From positions 124,001-188,000 of the forward strand of contig JAUSCD010000015.1 in NCBI GenBank assembly GCA_030651695.1: a stretch of 64,000 bases of DNA, in the 5' to 3' direction. A model generated the notes under the pieces. That model searched no databases, was not told the origin of the DNA, and saw nothing but the letters and a program-made list of their open reading frames with translations. Origin of the DNA: Pseudohongiella sp. GTDB lineage: Bacteria > Pseudomonadota > Gammaproteobacteria > Pseudomonadales > Pseudohongiellaceae. Below, piece after piece: positions 42,501 to 53,500 of this stretch (positions are counted from its first letter, which is position 1; each line of letters starts with the position of its first letter). Made by a program: the position numbers and the translations under genes.

Positions 42501-44285
42501 TCATGCAATTTGCAAGTGATCTGAGTCAAGGGACTGACTCGATTCGACTTCGGTTACATAAATACTGAAACCCGTTTGTTTTTTGGCTTCGTGTTTATTG
42601 TGCGAGGCCAGCTCAGCCAGCCGGGATGCATCGATTACGTCACCGGCCCGCGCGGGCACAACCACTACCCCGATAGACAAACTGATCAGGTTATGGCGAC
42701 GCCAGTTGCCTTCACGGTCGGGCGCATCGAACCCGCCGGCTTCGGTATGTTCAGGACGGTACAACTGAGTACACAATCGCTGAAAACGCTGCTCGAGCTC
42801 TGTCAATTGCTTGCGCCAGTGCCCTGTGCGCAACACCAGCATAAAATCATCTCCGCCAATATGGCCTACGAAGTCACATTCATCATTGCACAGATCACGC
42901 AGAATCTGTGCCAGACCAAGCAGCACCTGATCTCCTTTTCCATAACCGTAGATGTCATTAAACGGTTTAAATGAATCAAGATCGATGTAACAGACGTGGG
43001 CCGTGAGGCTATTTTTTAACAGCCGCTGCAGACATTCGTGAATAGAAATATTGCCTGGCAACAAGGTCAGCGGATTGGCTGATTGCGCCTGCCTGATCTG
43101 AAGTTCCGTTATTTGGCGCAGGACATCGATCACCCGTCCCAGACCCAGATAACGCCCCTGCTCAGTAATAATAAAGTCTTCTTCCAGTCGCTGACGGGCC
43201 CGGCTGGTCAATAAACGACTGATACGTTGCAGACTCTGCTGTACGTCGACAATCAGCGAGTCTGGTGCAATCATCGTGCTGATGGGTTTGCGCCCATGCA
43301 ACTCCTTGGCATACGGCTTTAACATAGTCTGACTAAGTTCGTGGCAATGTATTGTACCCACCGGACAATCATCTTCATCGAGCACTGCCAGCGAATTCAG
43401 ACTGGGCTGCTGCTGAAAACGCTGCAGAACATCACTGACTTTTTCATGCTGATATACAGCTGAAACCGGAATAACAAGACTGTGCAGACCCGCTTCCTGC
43501 TGTATGCTTTTTTCGCTGCCGATAAACTTTTTCTGAAGCTCAACATTGTCAACTGCAGGCACTTCCTGTGGCCGGCCCAACCAATACCCTTGCACCCAGT
43601 CCACACCCATATCCATAAGCACGCTGAGTTCTTCGGGAAGTTCAATGCCTTCTGCAATGACGTGTGCGCGGGAGGCTTTGGCCATGTTGAGGATAGAACC
43701 GACAAATTCGCGCTTGACCGGATCCAGATGAATTCCGTCTATAAAGTGCCTGTCGATTTTTACAAATTCTGGCTGCAATTCTGTCCACAGTCGCAGGCTT
43801 GAATAACCCGCCCCGAGATCATCCAATGCCATGGAGAATCCCATATCCCGATAATGATGCAGAGCACTGAACAGCAGACCCGGATTATCTATAGGTGAGT
43901 GCTCCGTCAGCTCAATAACAACACGCTCGGCAGGCAATCCCAGTTCGCGAATGATGGAAAGTGTACGACCGGGATAGTGTTGCTGCTCCAGCAGACTCTC
44001 TGGTGACACATTCAGAAATAGCAGCCCTTCAAGCTGAAGCCTGCAAAACGCCATGACCGCCGTTCTGCGACACAACAATTCCAGTTCGGTCAACAGCCCC
44101 CAATGACGGGCAGCCGCAAACAGTATCAAAGGGGAGTGCAGTGAGCTGTTTGAAGGACCGCGGGTAAGCGCCTCGTACCCGACAATTTTATGTTCTACCG
44201 CTGAAACAACAGGCTGAAACAATGTCGTGACAGTCCCGTCACGAAGTATTGTCAGAAGATGTTCATGTTGTTCGTGCAGGGTCAT
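42501..44285 (-). CDS. EAL-CBS-GGDEF bifunctional c-di-GMP signalling protein
   Basis: 594 aa from the chosen ATG. An N-terminal EAL domain (residues ~10-245) has E-A-L-T-R, L-F-L-N-V-S-P-E, I-E-L-T-E, L-D-D-L-G-A-G-Y-S-S and K-I-D-R, so the phosphodiesterase residues look intact. Two CBS repeats follow (~275-400), and a C-terminal GGDEF domain carries G-G-D-D-F near residue 510, within the active consensus. The domain order (EAL first) is the reverse of the common GGDEF-EAL arrangement. CBS pairs usually sense adenine nucleotides. The frame opens at 44420, but residues before M-T-L-H-E-Q are not domain-like; the start is uncertain, without a clear Shine-Dalgarno. Confidence 0.92.
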   Translation of the reverse strand: MTLHEQHEHLLTILRDGTVTTLFQPVVSAVEHKIVGYEALTRGPSNSSLHSPLILFAAARHWGLLTELELLCRRTAVMAFCRLQLEGLLFLNVSPESLLEQQHYPGRTLSIIRELGLPAERVVIELTEHSPIDNPGLLFSALHHYRDMGFSMALDDLGAGYSSLRLWTELQPEFVKIDRHFIDGIHLDPVKREFVGSILNMAKASRAHVIAEGIELPEELSVLMDMGVDWVQGYWLGRPQEVPAVDNVELQKKFIGSEKSIQQEAGLHSLVIPVSAVYQHEKVSDVLQRFQQQPSLNSLAVLDEDDCPVGTIHCHELSQTMLKPYAKELHGRKPISTMIAPDSLIVDVQQSLQRISRLLTSRARQRLEEDFIITEQGRYLGLGRVIDVLRQITELQIRQAQSANPLTLLPGNISIHECLQRLLKNSLTAHVCYIDLDSFKPFNDIYGYGKGDQVLLGLAQILRDLCNDECDFVGHIGGDDFMLVLRTGHWRKQLTELEQRFQRLCTQLYRPEHTEAGGFDAPDREGNWRRHNLISLSIGVVVVPARAGDVIDASRLAELASHNKHEAKKQTGFSIYVTEVESSQSLDSDHLQIA

Positions 44286-44494
44286 GGTGCCAGTGTCTTG
44301 TGTCAGATCAGTAAACCTCCAGATGCTGACAGAGCATGATGACAAAACAGTGACGCAAAATTCACGCACATCAGCATCGGTCAATGAGCTTGATTTGGCT
44401 TGCCAGCCGCAAGCTGGCACGGCTGCCCGGTCGATGAAAAAGCCGGGCTCTGGTACACTGCGCCACTCAGAAACAGCCTGACCCCGGATTTGTT

Positions 44495-45718
44495 ATGACC
44501 CCAGAACTTCCCGGCGCCTCTGATCTGGCGCGTACACCAGATGCCCGCCCCGCCATGCCTGTGTTGATCCTGCTTGGTATGGTCAGCATTCTGGTTACGG
44601 TCGTGTTTGCGCGGCTGGCTTACGGGCTGGTACTACCGTCGATGCGAGCCAACCTTGGGCTCAGTTATGCGCAGGCAGCCAACCTGGGCACTATCACGGC
44701 GCTGGGTTACATCAGCGTTCTGCTATACGCAGGCGTCTTTGCCGGCCGCTACGGAGCGCGGCGCGCCATACTTCTGGGGCTCGTATTCGCTTTTATCGGT
44801 TTTACCGGCATGGGTCTGAGCAGTCACTACGGCCTGCAGATGTTGTTTATGGTCTCGTTGGGGTTTGGCACAGCGTTTACCTTTACCCCCCTGATTTCCT
44901 TGCTCGGGGGCTGGTATCCAGAACGACGGGGTACTGTAATCGGATTTGCCAACAGCGGTGTTGGCATAGGCATGCTGGTCAGCGGAGCGCTTGTGCCCGC
45001 ATTGACTGAGAATAATCCAATTGATGGTTGGCGCCATGTCTGGCTGGTTTTTGCCGCCAGCGCTGCATTAACAGGTCTGTTGCTGGCAGCGCTGCTGCGT
45101 AACCCGCCGCGTGTCTCGCATGCCGGCAGCCTGAAGCAAGGTCTGTTGACCGTTTACCGCAGCCCGCATGTACTGATTATCGGGCTGATCTATGGCGTCG
45201 TCGGGCTCACTTATATTGTGCAGACACTATTTATGTACAGTTTTGCGCTGGATGCTCAAGTCCCGCCCATTACAGCCGGCAGGCTTGTTGCCATGATGGG
45301 CCTTATTTCAGTATTTGCCGGGCCGGGCTGGGGTCTGGCTGCCGACAAGATCGGACACGCCAATGCCTTGGTGATTTGTATGTTTCTTGCTATGGTGGCT
45401 AATCTTTTACCGGTGCTCTGGCCGCATACTCCCGCGTTTGTGGTGCACTACTTGCTGATCGGGCTGTCTATCAGCGGTTTGTTCACTTCAATTCTGGCGG
45501 CGTCGACCACGACGGTGCCGCCGCAACTGGCCGCTATGGCAGTAAGTTTTGTTACCGTGTTTTTTGCTCTTGGCCAACTGATCGGTCCCGCAGTAGCGGG
45601 CGTACTTATTGAGTGGCAACATGACTTCCGCCTGAGCTTTGCACTTTGCTCGGCCTTACTGCTGCTTGGTATTGTATTGAGTCATCGTAGCCGGCGTTTT
45701 GCCATCAAAGCTAACTAA
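44495..45718 (+). CDS. Major facilitator superfamily transporter (YbfB/OFA-like)
   Basis: A 407-aa protein with 12 hydrophobic segments: F-A-R-L-A-Y-G-L-V-L-P in helix 1, G-R-Y-G-A-R-R between helices 2 and 3, and G-W-Y-P-E-R-R-G-T-V-I-G-F-A-N-S-G-V-G-I-G in the region of helix 5. This last pattern is typical of the OFA/YbfB-like group, which moves organic anions or similar metabolites. Divergent from the EAL-CBS-GGDEF gene; the EAL-only gene follows 42 bp later. Confidence 0.88.
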   Translation: MTPELPGASDLARTPDARPAMPVLILLGMVSILVTVVFARLAYGLVLPSMRANLGLSYAQAANLGTITALGYISVLLYAGVFAGRYGARRAILLGLVFAFIGFTGMGLSSHYGLQMLFMVSLGFGTAFTFTPLISLLGGWYPERRGTVIGFANSGVGIGMLVSGALVPALTENNPIDGWRHVWLVFAASAALTGLLLAALLRNPPRVSHAGSLKQGLLTVYRSPHVLIIGLIYGVVGLTYIVQTLFMYSFALDAQVPPITAGRLVAMMGLISVFAGPGWGLAADKIGHANALVICMFLAMVANLLPVLWPHTPAFVVHYLLIGLSISGLFTSILAASTTTVPPQLAAMAVSFVTVFFALGQLIGPAVAGVLIEWQHDFRLSFALCSALLLLGIVLSHRSRRFAIKAN

Positions 45719-45760
45719 TTATTTGCTACTGAAAAACCTGAAGCAAACTGGACTCTGAAC

Positions 45761-46540
45761 GTGCAAGCGATACCGTTAAAGAATACTGACAACACCCGCA
45801 GTCATGGATGCAGCCAGTGCAGGGACGGCGAAAAAAGCCCATTCGAACTGAGCTTTGCGTTCCAGCCGATTGTGCGGGCAAGTACACGTAGTATTGTGTC
45901 CTACGAGGCGCTCGCCCGCGGCCCCGATGGGCAAGGTTTTGCCTACGTCAAAGAGCAGATTAACGCAGAGAATCTTTATCATTTCGATCAGACCTGCCGT
46001 GTGCGCGCCATCGAAATCGCTACCCGGCTGGGACTCAGTGTTGCCCTCAATATCAACTTCACTCCCAACGCTGTATACCGGCCTGAGTTGTGTATCCGCA
46101 CGACACTTGAAGCGGCAGAAAAATATGGTTTCCCCGTGGAAAGAATTCATTTCGAGGTAACGGAAAGTGAAGAAGTTCAAGAAAAAAGCCATCTGGTCGG
46201 CATTATTGCAGCTTACAAAAAGCTGGGGTTTACAACTGCCATAGACGATTTCGGAGCAGGCTATTCAGGCTTGAATCTATTGGCGGAATTTCAGCCTGAC
46301 TACATAAAAATTGACAGAGCCCTCATTGACTTTGTGGATCAGAAACCCGTTAAACAAGCCATCATCGAAGGAGTTCTGCTGACCTGCCGCAAGCTAGGTA
46401 TCGACGTGCTCGCCGAAGGAGTTGAGCGGCGTGAAGAATATGAGTGGCTGCGCGACAACGGAGTCGATCTGTTTCAGGGTTATTATTTTGCTTATCCGGG
46501 TTTTGAGCAATTACCAGAGGTTCCGGACTCGGTTTTCTGA
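45761..46540 (+). CDS. EAL-domain c-di-GMP phosphodiesterase
   Basis: A 259-aa stand-alone EAL domain with the motif set E-A-L-A-R, N-I-N-F-T-P-N, F-E-V-T-E-S-E-E, I-D-D-F-G-A-G-Y-S-G, Y-I-K-I-D-R and D-V-L-A-E-G-V-E, all compatible with activity. A short N-terminal stretch contains C-S-Q-C (C-x-x-C) just before the domain. GTG start; no in-frame ATG precedes the EAL motif. The Shine-Dalgarno is weak. A hairpin follows the stop. Confidence 0.9.
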   Translation: MQAIPLKNTDNTRSHGCSQCRDGEKSPFELSFAFQPIVRASTRSIVSYEALARGPDGQGFAYVKEQINAENLYHFDQTCRVRAIEIATRLGLSVALNINFTPNAVYRPELCIRTTLEAAEKYGFPVERIHFEVTESEEVQEKSHLVGIIAAYKKLGFTTAIDDFGAGYSGLNLLAEFQPDYIKIDRALIDFVDQKPVKQAIIEGVLLTCRKLGIDVLAEGVERREEYEWLRDNGVDLFQGYYFAYPGFEQLPEVPDSVF

Positions 46541-46549
46541 CGCTATACA

Positions 46550-46578
46550 CCCCGCCAGATCCGGAAGATCTGACGGGG
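46550..46578. terminator. Hairpin between the converging EAL and TonB-receptor genes
   Basis: CCCCGCCAGATC/GATCTGACGGGG stem (one mismatch), CGGAA loop, no strong T-run. It lies 9 bp after the EAL stop and 43 bp after the receptor stop on the other strand. Confidence 0.55.
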
Positions 46579-46620
46579 TTCAGCTTGAATCAGACGTGCA
46601 TCATCGTGCATGGTCAGGTG

Positions 46621-49600
46621 TCAGAACTGAAGCAGGGCTCTTGCGTAAAGCCGGCGGCCTCTGCCGTCAAAAGCGGCAGCATCATAGTTCAGCGTACCAT
46701 TGTAGTGAAACGGCAATACCGCATTGAAGGCATCAAGCATACCCACCGTAAACACAGAAGTACCCAGACTGGTGTTGGCCCATTCATGTACGTAGTTGTA
46801 CTGAAGATCAACGCTGGAGTAGCTGCTGATCTTCCGGTTAACAATCGAACGCACATAGTCATTGCCGTTATCAAAAGTGTCCTGATATTGCAGGTTGCTG
46901 TAGGAGCCGATAAATCGGGTAATTACGGTGACCGAATGGGTAAGGCTGTTGCTTGACCAGTTCAGCGTGATGTTACCTTTTTTGTCAGGCAGCGAGCGCA
47001 CCAGCAGACCATCACCGGTGGTGCCGGCAGCATCAAACAGTCCGGTTTCACGCAGACCCAGTTCCAGTCCCGGCACATCCTTGAGCTTGTACTGGTTGAC
47101 GTAGGTGAAATCCATGCCTGCACGAATCCGTCCATAATCGGTGCTCCAGCGGTAACCCAGTTTCAGGTCCACACCATCGGAAATAACCTCGCCGGCATTG
47201 ATGGCCTTGAACTGAATTGTTGTCAGACCGGCAGTTGTGCTGCCTGTGGTCCGGACAACGCCGGGTACCACGTAAGAGCGTGGATCAACCACACAATCCA
47301 GGCGCGAGAATGGCACTGTCGCGCCACTCGCATTACGATTGCTAGCGCTGTCAGGGTCAGTACCATCCCTTGCTGCCAGAGCAACCGGGTCGCAGGGAGT
47401 GTAAGGACTGAGGCCCTCATAAACGCCTGAAGGACTGGACGGTATGGTGCCATTAATAACGTAGTTGTTTGTATTACCAACAACGGCGTTGAAGGCTTCG
47501 ATCTCATGTGCGATTGAGGCGATGCCAGGTTGCGGCATGACACGATCCTCGACTTCAAAACGCCAGAAATCAGCATTTACGCTCAGACCATCCAGACGCC
47601 CACCCGGCGTCCAGATAAATCCGGTACTGTAGGTATTGGCGTACTCATTGCCAATGTCCGGTGCCGGTGAACCCGCGGTATAGGTGGTGTTGGGTTGGGC
47701 ATTGGTATTGTTAGCTTCTAAAAGGCCGGACCTGACTGCAATATTACGAATCGGGTCACGGAATGTTGTTGAGCTGGCCTCAAGACCTTCCAGTTGCACA
47801 CCGATATTGGGTGCACGGAAAGACTGGGAGAACGACGCTCTCAATAGCAGGTCATCAACCGGGCGCCAGCTCAGTGCCACTTTCGGTGTTAACTCGCCGC
47901 CAATAGTCCCGCCGTAGTCCTCATAACGCACAGCCAACTGACTTTCAACCCTGTTCCAGAACGGCAGTGAAAACTCAGCAAACACGGCTTTCACTTCACG
48001 ATCATGATCGTAGTTGAAAATGCACTGCGCGCACTCGTAGTTGTTGCTGACATAGTGGAACCGGTTGGGTACACCATTGCTGTCATAGCCCAGAATGGCA
48101 TTTGGCAGACCAGGCAAGTTGATTGTCGGCGCTATCGACTTGTTATTTTGCATGCGGTATTGCGCGCCTACCGCCATTTGCGCAACACCACCCTGCATTT
48201 CGAAAAGCTCGCCTGCCAGCACCGCGTCGATTACACCGAGCTTGTTACGTTTGTCTGTGCGCCGCACTGTCGGTAGCATCCAGTCGATCAATTCCTGCGA
48301 ATTGGCCAGTGCAGGATTCGTCATCTGCGTCATAAAAGGATTGTAAAACTGGCAGCCGCCCTGCCCCTGGTTGTTACTGGTTAGTGCTAAAGAGAGACTT
48401 TCCCTTGTAGTAAATACGAACCCGGGGAAAAACGTCTGGGTCATACTGCCACCCAGATTGTCCCAGAACGTGGGCCTCAGGCCGTTAGCTGAGGCCGCGG
48501 TCAGCGCACCCAGCGACCGTCCCAGATTGATGGCATTGGTATAGGCGGCCGGGTGGCGCGGGCCCTGCCCTACAAAATCGAAATCTGCGCGCCCGTTCGG
48601 TGTGCAATTCGGGCCACCCAGACCGTTAGCTGCGAGCTCGGCCCGATCCCGTATAAAAGTCTTGTACTCCAGTTCAAAACTGGTGCCACTCCATGAGTAG
48701 CCGACATCGTAGTTAAAGCGTCGATCGTTCATGGCAAAGAACTCGCCTTTGATGCCTGCCTGAATACCGATGGTCTCGGTTTTGTTCATATTGTTGCTGG
48801 CACCGGTGCGCGGGGTGTTGCCGATAACTATGTTTCCATACATGGGCACATTGATGCCGCCGTTGTAACCGGCGATCGGAGCATTGGGAATATTGACAGG
48901 TGGCGTCAATCCGACCAGGTGCGCCATCGAACCTAATTCTCCATATCGCCCGGGCGAGTAGGACGCCGGCGCGCCCAGCGCCGTGATCAGGTTGCCGACG
49001 TGGGCACCAGGCTGTGCGAGAAACATAGTCGGCCCACGAGAGGTATAAACACCTGAGTCCGCGCGCTGAATGTCGCTTTTTGAGTACTGGGCAAATGAGT
49101 AGAATTCGGCCTTGTCACTGAAAGAATGATTAAACGCACCGGCGATACTTTCACGCTCCATACCCACCGACAACAGTGACCATTCATAGGAATTTTCCCG
49201 ACAGGCGGCGCTGGGCGAACCACGTGCAGATGTTCTGGTACCTACAAAAAAGGGAGTGCCATCGGCAGACGTCTGGGTAAAACAGGCCGGATCCGTATAA
49301 AGATTGGTGGCAGAGCCACCTTCTGCAATCCGCTGCGCCATGACGTCCCGATTCAGATAGTCGTTATTTACACGAGAACCAAATGCAGCATTTGAGATCA
49401 CCGTGCCAAGGCCACCAACAGTGCCGTTGAATTCCGACTTTTCATCAAAGTAGCGCGCTGCAGTGATAGGCACCGGATCACGCTGAAATATTTCGCCCGC
49501 CAGCACAAAATGGGTTTCACCACTGTCGCTGGCCCAACCCCAGATGGCGCTGACTGTCCGGTCCTGTTTGCCGGCTTCTTTGGCAATGGCCTGGATGTCC

Positions 49601-50211
49601 CCGTAAATCTCCAGCCCTTCGAATTCGGTTCGCATGATAACGTTGACCGCACCGGCCACAGCATCAGAGCCGTACAGAGCTGACCCGCCATCGGTGAGCA
49701 CTTCAAGACGTTCAACCATCACCAATGGGATGGTGTTGATATCAACAAACTCTCCCCCTGTTGGCGTAGTGGTTGCCGCTGCAACCTGACGCTTGCCGTT
49801 GATCAGCGTCAGGGTGGAGTTTTCGCCGAGATTACGCAGGTTGACGTTGGCAGTGCCGGAGAGGTTACCCATCGCAGCATTGCCGCCGTCGGTGCCTTCA
49901 TTGGTGATGGAGCCTGAGTTAATTTCGAGATTCTTGATGACATCCCAGATCTGGGAAGCACCTTGTGCTTCGATGGAGGCTCTGTCAACCACCTGCACAG
50001 GAGAAGGAGCGTCCAGCGGGCTGCCGCGCAAGTATGAGCCGGTGACAATAACCTCTTCAACTTCACGCTCTTCTGCGGTCTGATTTGAAGCCTGGTTTGT
50101 CGTTTGCGCAAAAGCAGTGAGACAGGACGCACTGGACAACAGTCCGGTCAGAACCCAGGCGTTTTTTCGGAAGATAGCGCGTTTGCCCTTGCAGGCAAAT
50201 AACGTAGACAT
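46621..50211 (-). CDS. TonB-dependent outer-membrane receptor, tandem copy 1
   Basis: A 1196-aa receptor. An N-terminal signal region (to A-F-A-Q, ~residue 36) is followed by a TonB-box-like E-E-V-I-V-T-G-S, a plug domain with L-T-D-G-G-S-A-L-Y-G-S-D-A-V-A-G-A-V-N (~150-170), and a long beta-barrel ending in L-Y-A-R-A-L-L-Q-F with the terminal Phe expected by the BAM machinery. It carries an E-C-A-Q-C pair in the barrel, conserved in the two paralogues. Substrate unknown; length and lack of a Fur box argue against a simple siderophore receptor. Shine-Dalgarno AAGGGG precedes the ATG. A 35-bp element shared with copy 2 lies at 50262-50296. Confidence 0.93.
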   Translation of the reverse strand: MSTLFACKGKRAIFRKNAWVLTGLLSSASCLTAFAQTTNQASNQTAEEREVEEVIVTGSYLRGSPLDAPSPVQVVDRASIEAQGASQIWDVIKNLEINSGSITNEGTDGGNAAMGNLSGTANVNLRNLGENSTLTLINGKRQVAAATTTPTGGEFVDINTIPLVMVERLEVLTDGGSALYGSDAVAGAVNVIMRTEFEGLEIYGDIQAIAKEAGKQDRTVSAIWGWASDSGETHFVLAGEIFQRDPVPITAARYFDEKSEFNGTVGGLGTVISNAAFGSRVNNDYLNRDVMAQRIAEGGSATNLYTDPACFTQTSADGTPFFVGTRTSARGSPSAACRENSYEWSLLSVGMERESIAGAFNHSFSDKAEFYSFAQYSKSDIQRADSGVYTSRGPTMFLAQPGAHVGNLITALGAPASYSPGRYGELGSMAHLVGLTPPVNIPNAPIAGYNGGINVPMYGNIVIGNTPRTGASNNMNKTETIGIQAGIKGEFFAMNDRRFNYDVGYSWSGTSFELEYKTFIRDRAELAANGLGGPNCTPNGRADFDFVGQGPRHPAAYTNAINLGRSLGALTAASANGLRPTFWDNLGGSMTQTFFPGFVFTTRESLSLALTSNNQGQGGCQFYNPFMTQMTNPALANSQELIDWMLPTVRRTDKRNKLGVIDAVLAGELFEMQGGVAQMAVGAQYRMQNNKSIAPTINLPGLPNAILGYDSNGVPNRFHYVSNNYECAQCIFNYDHDREVKAVFAEFSLPFWNRVESQLAVRYEDYGGTIGGELTPKVALSWRPVDDLLLRASFSQSFRAPNIGVQLEGLEASSTTFRDPIRNIAVRSGLLEANNTNAQPNTTYTAGSPAPDIGNEYANTYSTGFIWTPGGRLDGLSVNADFWRFEVEDRVMPQPGIASIAHEIEAFNAVVGNTNNYVINGTIPSSPSGVYEGLSPYTPCDPVALAARDGTDPDSASNRNASGATVPFSRLDCVVDPRSYVVPGVVRTTGSTTAGLTTIQFKAINAGEVISDGVDLKLGYRWSTDYGRIRAGMDFTYVNQYKLKDVPGLELGLRETGLFDAAGTTGDGLLVRSLPDKKGNITLNWSSNSLTHSVTVITRFIGSYSNLQYQDTFDNGNDYVRSIVNRKISSYSSVDLQYNYVHEWANTSLGTSVFTVGMLDAFNAVLPFHYNGTLNYDAAAFDGRGRRLYARALLQF

Positions 50212-50261
50212 GGATGTTTCCCCTTATTTTTTTTCTTGAGTGAGTTTCGATCAGCCTTGGT

Positions 50262-50296
50262 GCGCATCCTGCCACGGCAATTCGATACTACTCCGG
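50262..50296 (-). promoter_or_regulatory. Conserved 35-bp leader/promoter element before receptor copy 1
   Basis: 33 of 35 bases match 54055-54089. It sits 51 bp before the ATG, against 52 bp for copy 2. On the coding strand it begins CCGGAGTAGTATCGAATTGC. It may be the promoter or a 5'-UTR control element. Confidence 0.65.
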
Positions 50297-50463
50297 TGTA
50301 ATCTCCGTAAATGCCACCGGAACTACAGGGAACTGGTCGGAATGTATCCAAACAGATGACGCAAGGCAAATACATTTCACCAAAAACGAAGGGTTTTTGA
50401 ACGATGCGGAAGTAAGTATATTTTTTTATTATGAGTATTATTTTTTCCGGTTATGACACTACA

Positions 50464-50503
50464 AAAAAAATGGGGAGGCCTGTGCAGGCCTCCCCATTTT
50501 TTT
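50464..50503 (-). terminator. Intrinsic terminator of receptor copy 2
   Basis: 19-bp perfect stem (A7-TGGGGAGGCCTG and complement) with a minimal loop and a run of seven T, 24 bp after the stop at 50527. Works on both strands by symmetry. Confidence 0.9.
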
Positions 50504-50526
50504 AACTTTCTGATGTCAGCTTTTTA

Positions 50527-53500
50527 TCACAACTGCAGCAGAACACGGGCGTAGAGTCGACGGCCGCGACCATCGAATACACCTGCGTCGTAGTTGATAG
50601 AACCAGCTTCACGGTAAGGAATGGATGCGTTAAATGCGTCCAGTGCACCCACTGTAAATACGGTAGTCCCCAGTCTTTCATTTGCCCACTGATGGGTGTA
50701 GTTGTACTGAAGATCCACACTCTGGTAGCTGCTGATGGTTCGTGTCATAACGGCACGAACCTGATCATTTGCAGTACGGTAGGTATTGTCGTAAGCCAGG
50801 TCCTGATAAGAACCGATGAAACGGGTAATCACGGCGGCGCCATGATTATTACGCATCCAGCTCAGACTGATATTGCCTTTGTTGTCCGGCAGTGAACGCA
50901 CCAGGTTACCGTCACCGGTAGTGCCGGCGGCGTCGAACACGCCGGTTTCCAGCAGACCCAGTTCCAGGCCAGGTACATCCTGCAACAGGTACTGACGTAC
51001 ATGCGTGAAGTCTGCGCCAAGACGGAAGCGGCCCATGTCGTTGTTCCAGGAGTAACCAACCTTCAGGTCAACACCATCTGCCGTAATCTTGCCGGCGTTG
51101 ATGGTACTCAACACGGTTGTGGTCAAAGCGCCCTGGTTGGTACCGAAGGTACGCACTACGCCCTCAATCTGGTAAGCAGCGGGGTTCACCACGCAATCCA
51201 GACGCGAGCCCGGTGTTACGTTGCTGTAGCCAGTCACACCACCCGGAGTAGATTGGGTTGACGGGTTAGTGCCCCAGATAGCAGCCAGTGCATTGGGATC
51301 ACAGGGAGTAAACTGATCCATTGCAGCCCAGGCGCCGGTACGTGTTGCCGGAATAGTTCCGTTAAGCACGTAGTTGGCCGGATTGGCTGCAGCTTGTTTG
51401 AACAGTTCGAGCTCATCAGAGATAGCAGAAATGCCTGGCTGCGGCAGTACCTTATCGGTCAGTTCAAAACGCCAGAAATCAGCGTTCACGCTCAAACCTT
51501 CCAGACGGCCAGCCGGTGTCCAGATAAAGCCTGTACTGTAGGTGTCTGCGTACTCATTACCGACATCCGGAGCAGGTCCGCCCAGTGTGTAAGTAAAGTT
51601 CGGCAACGCATTGTCGTTGTTGACATCCAGCATGCCGGCACGCACGCCCTGGTTACGCAGAGGATCACGGAAGGTATTGCTGGATGATTCCAGACCTTCT
51701 TCCACAATTCCTACGTTAGGCGCACGGAAAGACTGCGAGTAAGACGCACGCAGCAACAAAGTGTCAATTGGACGCCAGCTCATTGCGACTTTAGGTGTCA
51801 CTTCGCTGCCAATCCGGCCGCCGTAACTTTCCCATCGCAGAGCAAACTGTGTTTCAACGTTGTTGATCAGCGGCAGTGACAGCTCAGTAAAGACAGCTTT
51901 GACGTTACGGTCATTGCTGTAATTGAAAATACACTCAGAACACTCGTAGTTGTTGCTGACATAGTGGTACGCGTTTGGCGCACCACCTGGTGCATAACCC
52001 AGAATAGCGTTGAGGCCGGGCTGGTTCATTTCAGGAGCGATAGAGGCGTTGTTCTGCATACGGTATTGGGCGCCGACTGCGAACTGGGCAGTACCGCCTC
52101 TCAGCTCCATCAGTTCACCCGCCAGCACCGCATCCATAACACCAAGCTTGTTGCGCTTGTCAGCACGCTTGATGGTCGGGTTCATCCACTCCATCAATGC
52201 AGGATCGTTCGCCAGCGCAGGATTGCTCATCTGCGTCAGGAACGGGTTGTAGAACATACAACCGTCCTTGCCATGGTTATTACTGGTCAATGCCAGTGAC
52301 AGGCTCTCACGGGTTGTAAACACAAACCCCGGGAAGAAGGTCTGGGTATAGCCGTTGTAGTAAGCACGGTTACTGACGTTCCACATGGTAGGCACAGCGC
52401 CGCCAAATGGACCTGGTGCATCGCGGAAGTTGAAGTCTTTGACACCGTTAGGAGTGCAGTTTGCACCGCCCAGACCATTGGCCGCCAACTCTGCGCGGTC
52501 ACGCTGGAAAGTCTGGTACTCCTGCTCAAAGCTGGTGCCGCTCCAGGAATAACTGACGTCGTAGTTAAAACGACGGTCGCTCATGGCGTAGAATTCACCT
52601 TTCAAACCGGCCTGTACGCCCAGTGTTTCGGTATCAGTGACGTTGCTGTTGCCGCCCTGACGAGGTGCGTTACCGCGCTGAACGGTGGCATAAAAAGGTA
52701 CGTTCAGACCACCATTTGCCAATCTGTTTGGTGCATTGGGCACACTGGTAGGACGGGCCAGACCAATTGATGGCGCAAAGTAACCCAGCTCAGCTGACAT
52801 GCCTATGCCGTAACCGCCGAATGCCGGGTTGCCGGTATGAGAGCCTGGTGCAGCCAGAAACACTGTTGGTCCACGACTACCATTTGCACCCGAGTCAGCA
52901 CGTTCAATTTTTGAGCCGGAATACTGGAAGAACGAATAGAACTCAGCTTTGTCATTGAAGGTGTGGTTGAACGCACCAGCAAAGCTGTTGCGCTCCATAC
53001 CTACAGTCATGAAGCTCCACTCATCTGTGCGCTCACGACACGCTCCGCCATTGGCGCCACGTCTGTCGGTACGGGTACCGGTGAAGAAGGGTGTACCGTC
53101 GGCTGAAGCCAGACTGGAACAAAGTGGATCGGTCAGAATCAGGTTGGCTGAGCCGCCCTCTGCCACGTTGCGGGCAGTAATTGCCTGATTGATATAAGCG
53201 GAATTTATATTAGAGCCAAAGGCAGGGTTTGCCATGGTCTGAGTGACATCACCCGCAAGTGTGCCTACGGTACCGGTGTACTCAACATTCTCATTGTAGA
53301 AACGGCCGTATTCTACCTGCACAGGATCGCGACGGAATGCTTCAGCAGACAACACCAGATGGGTGTCGCCGCTGTCGCTGGCCCAACCCCAGATTGCGCT
53401 CGCGGTCTGATCCTGTTTGCCTCTGGCCGCATCCAGAGCCTGGATATCGCCATAAAGTTCAAGGCCTTCAAACTCGGTACGCATGATGACGTTGACCGCA

